Assembly: GCA_900299125.1 (NCBI GenBank)
Contig: OMIR01000083.1
Location: 1 to 51,985 of the forward strand
Direction of reading: 5' to 3'
DNA from: Nitrosopumilales archaeon
Lineage (GTDB): Archaea > Thermoproteota > Nitrososphaeria > Nitrososphaerales > Nitrosopumilaceae
DNA length: 51,985 bases
Translations under genes and position numbers: made by a program
Notes under the pieces: model-generated
Database searches by the model: none
What the model was told of the DNA's origin: nothing
The model's input: only the letters and a program-made list of their open reading frames with translations
Shown here: piece by piece, positions 17,604-25,921 of the stretch
Numbering within the stretch: position 1 is the first letter of the stretch
Layout of the letters: every line of letters begins with the position of its first letter

Positions 17604-18761
17604 ATGGCACGAAGTTTCCTATTTACTTCTGAATCAGTTACAGAAGGACATCCTGACAAGATATGTGATAAGGTTTCAGATGCATTACTAGATGAATTTT
17701 TAAAACAAGATCCAAACTCGCGAGTAGCTGTAGAGACAATGACAACAACAGGAATTGTAGTTGTAGCGGGTGAAGTTACAACTAAAGCCAAATTCGATAT
17801 TCAGGATATTGTTAGAAAGACAATCAAGGAGATTGGTTATGACAAACCAGAATACGGTTTTGATGCAGATACATGTAGTGTATTGGTTTCTATTCATGCC
17901 CAGAGTCCAGACATTTCACAGGGGGTAACTGCATCTGATAACAAGGATCAAGGAGCGGGGGACCAAGGACTAATGTTTGGTTATGCGGTAAATGAATCAA
18001 AAGAATTAATGCCATTACCAATTTTACTTGCGCATCAGCTAACAAGAAGATTATCTGAGCTGAGAAAAAATAAGGAATTACCATGGGTAAGACCTGATGG
18101 CAAATCTCAGGTGACTATAGAATATGAAGATGGTAAACCAAAAAAAATAGAGACCATTGTAATTTCAACTCAGCATTCTCCGGATATCAGTAATGATGAG
18201 ATAAGAAAACAAATCATTGAAAAAGTTATCAAACCAGTTTGTGGACAGTGGTGGCACGATAAGATAAAAATTCATGTAAATCCTACGGGAAGATTTGTAA
18301 TTGGAGGTCCGCCAGGGGATTCTGGTCTTACAGGAAGAAAGATCATAGTAGATACATACGGTGGTTCTGGCAGACATGGTGGTGGTGCATTTTCTGGCAA
18401 AGATCCTTCTAAAGTAGATAGATCAGCATGCTATATGTGTAGATATATTGCAAAGAATATTGTTTCGGCAGGTTTAGCAGAAAAATGTGAAGTTCAGGTT
18501 GCATATGCAATTGGTGTTGCTGAACCTGTATCTCTCATGGTAAACACATTTGGTACCAGTAAAATCTCTGAGGAAGAAATCGAGATTCTAGTAAGAAAAC
18601 ACTTTGACATGAGGCCAGCTGCCATAATTTCCCAATTAGATCTTAAACGACCTATCTACAAAGATACTGCCGCATTTGGTCATTTTGGGAGAACTGACGT
18701 TGCCTTACCTTGGGAAAAGACGGACAAGGCTGACATTCTCAGAAAGGCTGCTGGACTATAG
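17604..18761 (+). CDS. metK: S-adenosylmethionine synthetase, bacterial type
   Basis: Makes S-adenosylmethionine from methionine and ATP. The 385-aa protein has bacterial/eukaryotic MetK signatures rather than those of the divergent archaeal [20 protein letters not shown] near the N-terminus, the [12 protein letters not shown] loop (about 112-123), the P-loop-like [20 protein letters not shown], and [16 protein letters not shown]. All expected metal- and ATP-binding motifs are present, so it should be active. It sits 9 nt after the Lsm gene. Its stop interlocks with the convergent epimerase-like gene (CTATAG). Confidence 0.97.
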   Translation: MARSFLFTSESVTEGHPDKICDKVSDALLDEFLKQDPNSRVAVETMTTTGIVVVAGEVTTKAKFDIQDIVRKTIKEIGYDKPEYGFDADTCSVLVSIHAQSPDISQGVTASDNKDQGAGDQGLMFGYAVNESKELMPLPILLAHQLTRRLSELRKNKELPWVRPDGKSQVTIEYEDGKPKKIETIVISTQHSPDISNDEIRKQIIEKVIKPVCGQWWHDKIKIHVNPTGRFVIGGPPGDSGLTGRKIIVDTYGGSGRHGGGAFSGKDPSKVDRSACYMCRYIAKNIVSAGLAEKCEVQVAYAIGVAEPVSLMVNTFGTSKISEEEIEILVRKHFDMRPAAIISQLDLKRPIYKDTAAFGHFGRTDVALPWEKTDKADILRKAAGL

Positions 18762-19595
18762 TAAAGGAATCTCTAATTTAATTCCTGATAGCCTTTCTAG
18801 TTTTTTATGGCTTGAAGTAAAGTCACCTATCATTACATTGAGATCATCCAGTCCGTAAGGAATCTTTTTTGGATTATTTAGAGCTGTGAAATATGCAAGC
18901 TCTAGTGGAATTTTTTTAATCTTGACTGGTTTACCTTTGATGAATTTTTTAATATAATTTTGAAAACTAATTTTTTTCGGACCTACGAGATCAATTATTT
19001 GATTAGAGAGTTTCTTGTTAACAGATGAGTTCAATATTACTTTACAGACATCTTCGATTGCAATTGGCTGTAATTTGTAGAGTCCAGTGCCAGGAATTAT
19101 TATAACACCATGTTTAATTTGTCTAGATAAATTTTGGGTTAGTGGATCAGCTTTACCAACAATGTATGATGCTCTAAGTATTGTATAATCCATACCAGAA
19201 TCGATGATCAGTTTTTCAGCCTTGAGTTTTGATAAAAAATAACCTAATGTTGTATGATTACTAACTCCGAGGCCACTAATGTAGATAATTTTTTTTATTT
19301 TAGATCTTTTACAAAGTTTTATGATTTTTTCAGTTTGTTTTACATTTACAAGTTCATAATCCAAATCTTTAGTTTGATTACCTGTACCGATTAGATGAAC
19401 AAGTACATTACATTGTATTTTTTTTATATCATCTATATCTTGGAAAATGATATTTTTTTCATTAATAAAATTTTTGTGCTTCTTTCTAGATAGTGAAATC
19501 ACCGGTATATTTTGGGTTGTAAGATATTCTCGCAAGTTTGTACCAACGAACCCATTTGAACCAGAAATTCCTATTTTGATCTGATCATGTTCCAT
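18756..19595 (-). CDS. NAD(P)-binding epimerase-like protein (extended SDR / NDUFA9-like)
   Basis: A 279-aa Rossmann-fold protein. It begins [18 protein letters not shown] (GxxGxxG) and has the atypical-SDR YxxxK ([12 protein letters not shown]) with a preceding ISGLGVSN serine. The C-terminal half is a divergent substrate-binding domain. The pattern [19 protein letters not shown] resembles the NDUFA9/complex-I-associated atypical SDR group, which bind NADP(H) and often lack normal enzyme activity. The substrate is not known. It shares a TATA-like element with the divergent J-protein gene and ends interlocked with metK. Confidence 0.75.
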   Translation of the reverse strand: MEHDQIKIGISGSNGFVGTNLREYLTTQNIPVISLSRKKHKNFINEKNIIFQDIDDIKKIQCNVLVHLIGTGNQTKDLDYELVNVKQTEKIIKLCKRSKIKKIIYISGLGVSNHTTLGYFLSKLKAEKLIIDSGMDYTILRASYIVGKADPLTQNLSRQIKHGVIIIPGTGLYKLQPIAIEDVCKVILNSSVNKKLSNQIIDLVGPKKISFQNYIKKFIKGKPVKIKKIPLELAYFTALNNPKKIPYGLDDLNVMIGDFTSSHKKLERLSGIKLEIPLL

Positions 19596-19613
19596 AGATT
19601 AGGGGAATATTGT

Positions 19614-19625
19614 ATAATTTTAAAT
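19614..19625. promoter_or_regulatory. Candidate bidirectional TATA element between epimerase-like and J-protein genes
   Basis: ATAATTTTAAAT lies about 25 nt from the ATG of the leftward gene (19595) and about 30 nt from the rightward TTG (19650). Its near-symmetry lets it read as a TATA box on both strands, giving two leaderless transcripts. Motif and spacing only. Confidence 0.4.
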
Positions 19626-19649
19626 GTTAAAGATAACTTAGATTTTAAG

Positions 19650-20090
19650 TTGAATGTAGCTCAGTGCTATAAGATACTTGATTTAGAGAAAGACGCAAGC
19701 CATAAAGAGATTAAGCAAGCTTATAGAAAATTATCATTGAAATATCATCCCGATAGAAACAAAAACATTGATGCTGGCAAAAGATTCAATGAAATAACAC
19801 ATGCGTATCAAATCTTAAAACTAGAACAAAAAAAGAATAACGCAACACATCGTGATGTTGAAACTGCACAGACGGAATTTTGGAAGTATTATGAAAAAAC
19901 AACTTCTAATGAAGTTAATTTTGGTTATGATGCGTATCGTGAAGGACTAAAGCGCAATTTTGGAGTGAATCTGGATGAATTGAGAGGGGTTGAAGAAAAA
20001 CCAATATCACACAAGATGACACACTTGTTGTTATATGGTGGTTTAGGTTCAATAGCAATATGGATAATCATTTCAGAGATTCTAAAATAA
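19650..20090 (+). CDS. Membrane-anchored J-domain protein
   Basis: A 146-aa protein with an N-terminal J domain (CYKILDLEKDAS...KYHPDRN, HPD present; about 1-65) and one C-terminal hydrophobic helix (LLLYGGLGSIAIWIIISEIL), so it probably recruits DnaK to the membrane face. It lacks the G/F and zinc domains of the DnaJ at 4753-5841. An in-frame ATG at 19587 would extend it, but that overlaps the start of the divergent gene, precedes the TATA element and adds an unlike sequence. I prefer TTG at 19650. Confidence 0.8.
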   Translation: MNVAQCYKILDLEKDASHKEIKQAYRKLSLKYHPDRNKNIDAGKRFNEITHAYQILKLEQKKNNATHRDVETAQTEFWKYYEKTTSNEVNFGYDAYREGLKRNFGVNLDELRGVEEKPISHKMTHLLLYGGLGSIAIWIIISEILK

Positions 20091-20114
20091 CCTAAGAAGA
20101 GTTATTATCCAAAA

Positions 20115-21221
20115 TTGGAAATATTGAATGTGAGTGAAATAGAAAGATCGCGTCAGAAACTACGTACAGGTTTTACCACCGGTACATGCGCTACTGCTGC
20201 TTCCAAGGCAGCATTGGTATCTATTATTTCAAAAACAAAAGTAGAATCAATTATCGTATCATTACCTAAAGACAAAAAAATTACAATTAATATTGCAAGC
20301 TGTGAATTCAATGAAAAAAAATCTCGGTGTTCTGTCATCAAAGATGGTGGTGATGATCCAGATGTCACACATGGTGCGGAGATATTTGCTGATTTAGAAA
20401 TTACTGATAATATCGGTCAAATTGAAATTGATGGTGGTGACGGAGTAGGACGAGTAACAAAACCTGGTCTAGGGCTTGATGTAGGTTCGGCTGCAATTAA
20501 TCCAACTCCTAAAAAAATGATTATTCAAAACTTGATGGAAATTGGAAATAATGTTCTTCAAAAACACGGAATCAGAATTGTAATATTTGTTCCCGGCGGA
20601 AAGGAAATTGGTACAAAGACTGATAATCCAAGACTTGGAATTATCGGAGGAATTTCAATTCTTGGTACAACTGGTATTGTAATCCCATATTCCACTGCGT
20701 CATTTGCTGCATCCATACGTCAAATTCTAGATGTCAATGTAGCAATGGGAAATGATACGGTAGTATTGACAACTGGTGGAAGATCAGAAGATTTTGCAAG
20801 AAAAGAGATCAAGTTAGCAGATCACGGTTTTGTTCAGATGGGTGATTTTTCTGGTTATACAATTCAACAATGTGCCAAAAAGTCAATCAGAAAGGTACAT
20901 GTCGCTGGATTTATCGGTAAGCTTACAAAAATTGCAATGGGGGTTAAACAGACCCATGTCAAAGGCTCCAAAGTAGATATGGAGTTTATGGCAAGAATTG
21001 CAGAAAATTGTAGTGCAAATTCAGAGGCAGTATCTGATATTAAAAAAGCAAATACAGCAAGACATGTACAAGAAATAATTATAAAAAACGAAATTGGTGG
21101 ATTTTTTACTTCCATATGTAAACACGCCTATGAACAGATGTCCAAACAATCTGAAAATAGAGTAGAAATTGATGTGATCCTCTTTGATTTCGATGGTAGT
21201 ATTTTAGGGAGATATCCCTAG
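20115..21221 (+). CDS. cbiD: Cobalt-precorrin-5B C1-methyltransferase
   Basis: CbiD methylates C1 of the corrin ring in the anaerobic (early cobalt) cobalamin pathway using SAM. The 368-aa product carries the family hallmark LRTGFTTGTCATAASKAA near residue 14 and conserved GGDDPDVTHGAEI and GGDGVGRVTKPGL. It begins at TTG. It heads cobalamin cluster I (cbiD-cbiG-cbiC, then convergent cbiA), with cbiG 32 nt downstream. Confidence 0.95.
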   Translation: MEILNVSEIERSRQKLRTGFTTGTCATAASKAALVSIISKTKVESIIVSLPKDKKITINIASCEFNEKKSRCSVIKDGGDDPDVTHGAEIFADLEITDNIGQIEIDGGDGVGRVTKPGLGLDVGSAAINPTPKKMIIQNLMEIGNNVLQKHGIRIVIFVPGGKEIGTKTDNPRLGIIGGISILGTTGIVIPYSTASFAASIRQILDVNVAMGNDTVVLTTGGRSEDFARKEIKLADHGFVQMGDFSGYTIQQCAKKSIRKVHVAGFIGKLTKIAMGVKQTHVKGSKVDMEFMARIAENCSANSEAVSDIKKANTARHVQEIIIKNEIGGFFTSICKHAYEQMSKQSENRVEIDVILFDFDGSILGRYP

Positions 21222-21253
21222 CAATTTTTATTTAGCAATAAAAAAGGCAAAAT

Positions 21254-22306
21254 GTGGAAAAAGTAGCAATATTAGCCATTACAAAAAATGGAATAATAAT
21301 TTCCACCAGATTAAAACAAATTTTTCCTAGTTGGGATATTTTTGCACCATTAAAATTTCAAGATGAAAAGATTTCAGCAAATTGGTATGAGGAACAGACC
21401 TCTAGAAAGATATCTGAATTATTTGAGGTATACGATGGTCTGGTATGTCTGTTTTCTCTAGGTGCTGTAATCAGGCTCATTGCACCCTATCTTAAAGATA
21501 AAAAGACAGATCCTGCTGTAATAGTGATTGATGATAAAGCAAATTTTGTGATTTCGGTTCTGTCTGGTCATCTTGGAGGAGCAAATGAGCTGAGTGATGA
21601 AATAGCACATAAAATTGGTTCCATATCTGTAGTAACAACAGCAGCAGACGTGAACAGAACAATACCTGTTGATATGATTGGAAGAGAATTTGGATGGGAG
21701 ATTGAAGACGATTCTAATGTGACAAAGATTAGTGCCCTAATGGTAAATCAAGAGAAAATTGGAATTTTTCAAGATGTCGGAGAAAAAAATTGGTGGAAAT
21801 CAGAATTGCCAGAAAATACTAGAGCATACGATTCATTAGAGACACTTTTGCAATCAGACTCTAAGGCATACTTGATTATTTCTGATAAAATTTTTGATCA
21901 GGAAATATTAAAGAATTCTATTGTTTATAGACCTAAAACACTAGTAGTTGGTATCGGTTTACATGGTGACACTTCTAAAGAAAAGATTAAGGAGTCTTTA
22001 GATTTTATACTCTCAAAACATCGTCTGGCATTAAAATCAGTAGCTAGGTTGGTTTCAATCAAGAAACCAATAGCTGTTAAGGGATTAATAGAAGCTGCCA
22101 AAGATTTACAATTAAAAGTAGAATATTTTGATAGAGATGAGCTAGCAAATATCAAAATACCAAATCCATCCCAAATGGTAGAGGCGTATGAAGGAACACC
22201 GAGTGTATCAGAGGCAGCTGCAATCAAAAGCTCTGGTGGAGCATTATTGGTTCAAAAACAAAAATTTCCGCCAGATTTAACAATTGCAATTGCGAGGATT
22301 GAATAA
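21254..22306 (+). CDS. cbiG: Cobalt-precorrin-5A hydrolase
   Basis: CbiG opens the delta-lactone of cobalt-precorrin-5A and releases acetaldehyde, contracting the corrin ring. The 350-aa protein starts at GTG and has the N-terminal CbiG domain (VAILAITKNGIII), the central LVCLFSLGAVIRLIAPYLKDKKTDPAV, a middle VVTTAADVNRTIPVD segment and the C-terminal CobE/CbiG fold (VVGIGLHGDTSKEKI, then GTPSVSEAAA near the end). It lies 32 nt after cbiD and 45 nt before cbiC. Confidence 0.95.
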   Translation: MEKVAILAITKNGIIISTRLKQIFPSWDIFAPLKFQDEKISANWYEEQTSRKISELFEVYDGLVCLFSLGAVIRLIAPYLKDKKTDPAVIVIDDKANFVISVLSGHLGGANELSDEIAHKIGSISVVTTAADVNRTIPVDMIGREFGWEIEDDSNVTKISALMVNQEKIGIFQDVGEKNWWKSELPENTRAYDSLETLLQSDSKAYLIISDKIFDQEILKNSIVYRPKTLVVGIGLHGDTSKEKIKESLDFILSKHRLALKSVARLVSIKKPIAVKGLIEAAKDLQLKVEYFDRDELANIKIPNPSQMVEAYEGTPSVSEAAAIKSSGGALLVQKQKFPPDLTIAIARIE

Positions 22307-22351
22307 TGACTAGTAGAGAATTTCATATTTGTATTGAGGGCCTGATTAATT

Positions 22352-22981
22352 ATGCAGACTAGAAAGGGACAATCTATTGAGGATGAGAGTATGGAGATCA
22401 TTGAGCGAGAGATCGGTTCTCATCCTTACAAAGGAGATGAATGGAAAATTGTACGAAGGGTTATTCATTCAACAGCTGATTTTGACTTTGCTGGAAAAAA
22501 TAGACTAGTTTTCCATAAAGATGCTGTATTTTCTGGTATTGATGCTCTTAGATCAGGTAAGAATATCATTGTAGATGTGAATGGCATAATTGGTCTTCTC
22601 AATAAGCAGAATTTAACAGACTATAAGACCAATATCATTTGTGATATTTCAAATCCTAATGTAGTAAATGAGGCGACTAGACTTGATAAAACACGCGCAC
22701 AGACAGCAATGAGGATTAGAGCAAATGAAATGAACAACTCTATTGTTGTGATAGGTAATGCTCCAACTGCTCTTTTAGAAGTAATCAAAATGGTAAAAGA
22801 GGGAATAACAAAGCCTAAGCTAATAATTGGAGTACCTGTTGGCTTTGTATGTGCATCAGAATCAAAGGATGACTTGCAAAAGATAGAGATTCCATTCATT
22901 ACAAACATGGGTAGAAAAGGTGGAACCCCCTGTGCCTCAGCAATTGTAAATGCTCTCTTTAAGATAGTTCGTGAAAACTAA
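22352..22981 (+). CDS. cbiC: Precorrin-8X methylmutase (CbiC/CobH)
   Basis: Moves the C11 methyl group to C12 to form (cob)yrinate. The 209-aa product has IEDESMEIIEREIG near the N-terminus, the catalytic-histidine stretch RRVIHSTADFDF, and C-terminal GVPVGFVCASESKDDL and GRKGGTPCASAIVNAL. It is third in cluster I. The stop interlocks with the convergent cbiA gene through a shared CTAA (22978-22981). Confidence 0.94.
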   Translation: MQTRKGQSIEDESMEIIEREIGSHPYKGDEWKIVRRVIHSTADFDFAGKNRLVFHKDAVFSGIDALRSGKNIIVDVNGIIGLLNKQNLTDYKTNIICDISNPNVVNEATRLDKTRAQTAMRIRANEMNNSIVVIGNAPTALLEVIKMVKEGITKPKLIIGVPVGFVCASESKDDLQKIEIPFITNMGRKGGTPCASAIVNALFKIVREN

Positions 22982-24333
22982 ATCCTAGAAAATTTTATGC
23001 AGTTATTTACAAAATTACGAGCATTTTTTGATCTATCAAAGTAAAGATGCATGTATGATGCCAACGTGTTGTTTTGAATCAAACCATCTTTTTTGTTTTT
23101 GATCCCTACTCCGATTGATAATTCGTACGCAAATTTAGCATCTTTGGCAACAGACAAGAGTTCAGAGTAGTGAAATTCATGTCCATAAAGTTTAGTAGAG
23201 TTTTTAGCGATTATACATTCTGAAATAACCTTTGCTTTGGTATAATTGAGAGTCATTTTCTTATCCATATTAGTTGTTGCATCAAAAAGACCAATCATTG
23301 GAAATTTTTTTGAATTATACTCTATAGTTTTTGTAAGATACATCAAGCCCCCGCATTCAGCATATATTGGCATATTTTGCTCTCCGAGTTTTTTTATTGA
23401 TTTTTTCATTGATTGATTTTGTGAAAGCGGTTTACCTAATACTTCCGGAAAACCTCCTCCAATGTATATTCCAGAACATTCAGGTGGTGAAACATCAGAA
23501 ATTGGACTAAAAAACTCTATTTTAGCACCATTTTTTCGAAGAGAATCAAAATTATCATAGTAATAGAAATTAAATGATTTATCAAGAGCAACCGCGATTG
23601 TGACTTTGGGTTTTTCGGATTTTTGTTTAGGTATTTTGTTAATTGATGAAGTATGAGTTGCGATTGAAATTATTTTTTCTATATCCAGATAAGGACTCAT
23701 TTTTTTTGAAATATCTATAATTTTTTGTTTTAGATTAGTTTGTTCTATAGTTGGAACTAATCCCAAATGTCTAGATTCTAAAGATAACTCAGGATTTTTT
23801 GGTATACATCCAAGAATTGGAATTTTTATTGTTCCTAGGGCAGCCCTACACATTTGTTCATGCTTTTTGCTCCCTATTTTGTTAAGAATCAAACCTGCAA
23901 TTCTGGAATTTTTATGAAATTTGATAAATCCTAAAGCCATGGCCCCAATGGAACGTGCTGTCTTGCTAGCATCAAGAACTAAGACAACTGGACAATCCAG
24001 TATTGTTGCTATGTGATGAGTACTAGATTGATTTGAAATTCCAGAAAAACCATCATAATATCCCATCACACCTTCTATAATTGAAATATCTGACTGAGAA
24101 TTTTTTGCAAAACTCTCCAATGTTGCTGTTTTACCCATTATCCATGAGTCAAGATTTCTTGTAGGATTACCAGAAATTGCCGATAAATATGTGGGATCAA
24201 TATAATCAGGTCCAACCTTGAATGGCTGAACAGAATAACCCTTTTGTTTTATTCCGTATATTATAGAACAAGTAATTGATGTTTTACCAACACCACTAGT
24301 GGTGCCTGCAATAATTACTCGTGGATTTTTCAT
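22978..24333 (-). CDS. cbiA: Cobyrinate a,c-diamide synthase
   Basis: Amidates the a- and c-carboxylates of cobyrinate using glutamine and ATP. The 451-aa product has a dethiobiotin-synthetase-like ATPase domain with a P-loop (AGTTSGVGKTS) and SVQPFKVGPDYIDPTYL, then a class I glutamine amidotransferase-like domain (GIYIGGGFPEVLG and the nucleophile Cys in YAECGGLMYLT). The length and domain order are normal. It is transcribed towards cbiC. The cobA-type gene is divergent across 60 nt. Confidence 0.95.
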   Translation of the reverse strand: MKNPRVIIAGTTSGVGKTSITCSIIYGIKQKGYSVQPFKVGPDYIDPTYLSAISGNPTRNLDSWIMGKTATLESFAKNSQSDISIIEGVMGYYDGFSGISNQSSTHHIATILDCPVVLVLDASKTARSIGAMALGFIKFHKNSRIAGLILNKIGSKKHEQMCRAALGTIKIPILGCIPKNPELSLESRHLGLVPTIEQTNLKQKIIDISKKMSPYLDIEKIISIATHTSSINKIPKQKSEKPKVTIAVALDKSFNFYYYDNFDSLRKNGAKIEFFSPISDVSPPECSGIYIGGGFPEVLGKPLSQNQSMKKSIKKLGEQNMPIYAECGGLMYLTKTIEYNSKKFPMIGLFDATTNMDKKMTLNYTKAKVISECIIAKNSTKLYGHEFHYSELLSVAKDAKFAYELSIGVGIKNKKDGLIQNNTLASYMHLYFDRSKNARNFVNNCIKFSRI

Positions 24334-24393
24334 GATTCCATTTAGAATTAGAACTATACGAATCTTTTTCTATCCTAGAATGATTTTTGGATT

Positions 24394-24924
24394 ATGGATG
24401 AGGGTCTTGTAATTGTATACACAGGTAATGGTAAAGGTAAAACTACAGCTGCACTAGGAATGGCATTACGTGCTATAGGATATGATCATAAAATCTGTAT
24501 GATCCAATTCATAAAAGGTTCATGGCACTATGGTGAAATGACCTCGTCTAAGAGGCTTGAACCCGAATTTGAGCTCACAGCAGTAGGAAAAGGCTTTGTA
24601 GGAATATTGGATGATATTACACCTAAAGATGTTCATCAAAAAATAGCAAGGGAGGCAATTGAGATAGCAAGGCAAAAGATTCTATCAGATAATTACGATA
24701 TTGTCATACTAGATGAAATCAATTATGCTGTAAATTTGGGATTAGTTGATGTAAGTGATGTTTTAGATTTAGTAAAAATTAGATCGAAAAAACTAAGTCT
24801 CGTGTTAACAGGAAACCATGTAAAACAGCAGTTAGTAGATGTTGCAGATTTAGTGACAGAGATGAGAGAAATAAAGCACCCTTTTCAGAAAGGAATTCGT
24901 GCAAAAAGAGGCATTGATTTTTAG
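24394..24924 (+). CDS. cobA: Cob(I)alamin / cob(I)yrinate adenosyltransferase (CobA/BtuR type)
   Basis: Transfers the 5'-deoxyadenosyl group from ATP to Co(I) corrinoid. The 176-aa protein begins VIVYTGNGKGKTTAALGMAL (Walker A near residues 11-17) and has YDIVILDEINYAVNLGLV and LVLTGNHVKQQLVDVADLVTEM, all typical of CobA/BtuR/CobO. It follows cobyrinate diamidation in the pathway and is adjacent, though on the other strand, to cbiA. Confidence 0.95.
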   Translation: MDEGLVIVYTGNGKGKTTAALGMALRAIGYDHKICMIQFIKGSWHYGEMTSSKRLEPEFELTAVGKGFVGILDDITPKDVHQKIAREAIEIARQKILSDNYDIVILDEINYAVNLGLVDVSDVLDLVKIRSKKLSLVLTGNHVKQQLVDVADLVTEMREIKHPFQKGIRAKRGIDF

Positions 24925-24925
24925 A

Positions 24926-24943
24926 CAACATTAAATTATGTTG
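24926..24943 (+). repeat. Inverted repeat around the aIF2 alpha TATA-like element
   Basis: CAACAT-TAAATT-ATGTTG, a perfect 6-bp inverted repeat with an AT-only 6-nt centre, lies 18-35 nt before the TTG start of the aIF2 alpha gene, where the TATA box is expected. It could be an operator that hides TATA or a short hairpin after the cobA gene. There is no trailing T-run. Confidence 0.45.
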
Positions 24944-24960
24944 AACAAGCCAAAGTTGCG

Positions 24961-25761
24961 TTGGTGACACAAACTCAGGAACTTCCAGAGACTGGAGAAA
25001 TTGTTTTGGCAACAATTACAAAACTCACAGATCATGGTGCATATGTTACGTTAGATGAATACGATAACATGCAAGGTTTTTTGCATGTATCTGAAATTGC
25101 CCCTGGATGGGTTCGTTCTGTTAACAAGTTTGTTCGAGAGGGTGAGAAAAAAGTTCTACTGGTAAAAAAAGTAAATCCAGGACGATCCGAAATAGACCTT
25201 TCGCTAAAGCAAGTATCAAAAGAACAACAAAAGAAAAAGCTCTTAGAGGTAAAAAGAGTAGAAAAAGGAAAAACATTACTAGATGCCGTGAAAACAACTG
25301 CGGGTCTTTCAGATATAGATATAGACAAGCTTGAGGATATTATCTTCTCAAAATATGATTTTGTATATGATGCATTTCTGAATGTCGCTACAAATGGGAT
25401 TGAGATGTTAGATGAGCTAAAGTTGCCAAAAAAGACATCTTCAGCAATTCAGGAGGTAAGTTCCAAAATTAAACCACCATCTGTAGAGATACGCGGTATT
25501 TGTGAGCTCACTTGTGGTAAGTCAGACGGTGTTGAGGTAATCAAAAACGCAATTTTAGATTCCATAGGAGATCAAAAATCAAGAATTTCTGCGACATATA
25601 TTGGCGCCCCAAAGTATAGATTGAGTATAACTGGTCCTGACTTTAAGACTGCTGAAAGAATGCTTAAACCAGTTTTGGATAAAATTCAGAAAGTAATTGA
25701 AAAGAGTAACGGAACATTTAGTTTTACTAGAGAAGAATCTAAAAAGACTAGGGAAGGATAA
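24961..25761 (+). CDS. Translation initiation factor aIF2 subunit alpha
   Basis: A 266-aa subunit of the aIF2 heterotrimer that brings Met-tRNAi to the ribosome. The S1/OB domain comes first (about 10-85: GEIVLATITKLTDHGAYVTLDEY...GFLHVSEIAPGWVRSVNKFVREG), then a helical domain and a C-terminal alpha/beta domain that contacts the gamma subunit. It starts at TTG. nop10 follows 1 nt after the stop. The gamma subunit lies at 29653-30915. Beta is not in the window. Confidence 0.95.
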   Translation: MVTQTQELPETGEIVLATITKLTDHGAYVTLDEYDNMQGFLHVSEIAPGWVRSVNKFVREGEKKVLLVKKVNPGRSEIDLSLKQVSKEQQKKKLLEVKRVEKGKTLLDAVKTTAGLSDIDIDKLEDIIFSKYDFVYDAFLNVATNGIEMLDELKLPKKTSSAIQEVSSKIKPPSVEIRGICELTCGKSDGVEVIKNAILDSIGDQKSRISATYIGAPKYRLSITGPDFKTAERMLKPVLDKIQKVIEKSNGTFSFTREESKKTREG

Positions 25762-25762
25762 T

Positions 25763-25921
25763 TTGAAATTCCAGTTACGAAAATGCTCTATTTGTAAAAA
25801 GTACACGTTGAAAGATGAATGCACTCTATGTAATGTAAAGACCATTACTGCCCATCCTGCTAAATTTTCTCCTGATGATAAATACGCCCGCTATAGAATA
25901 ATGAACAAATTCAAAGATTAG
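25763..25921 (+). CDS. Ribosome biogenesis protein Nop10
   Basis: A 52-aa component of the archaeal H/ACA ribonucleoprotein that guides pseudouridylation. A zinc ribbon (CSIC...CTLC) is followed by the hallmark AHPAKFSPDDKYARYR. The true start is TTG at 25763, just after the aIF2 alpha stop. A longer in-frame extension upstream overlaps aIF2 alpha and is not needed. The aIF2 alpha-nop10 order is common in archaea. The stop interlocks with the convergent aglB-like gene (TTAG, 25918-25921). Confidence 0.93.
   Translation: MKFQLRKCSICKKYTLKDECTLCNVKTITAHPAKFSPDDKYARYRIMNKFKD

Noticed and set aside
19587-19649. Longer J-protein start at ATG 19587
   Set aside because: It would overlap the divergent gene's start codon and precede the TATA element; extra residues are not J-domain.
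25697-25762. Longer Nop10 frame starting inside aIF2 alpha
   Set aside because: Nop10 proteins begin just before the zinc ribbon; TTG 25763 fits and follows the aIF2 alpha stop.
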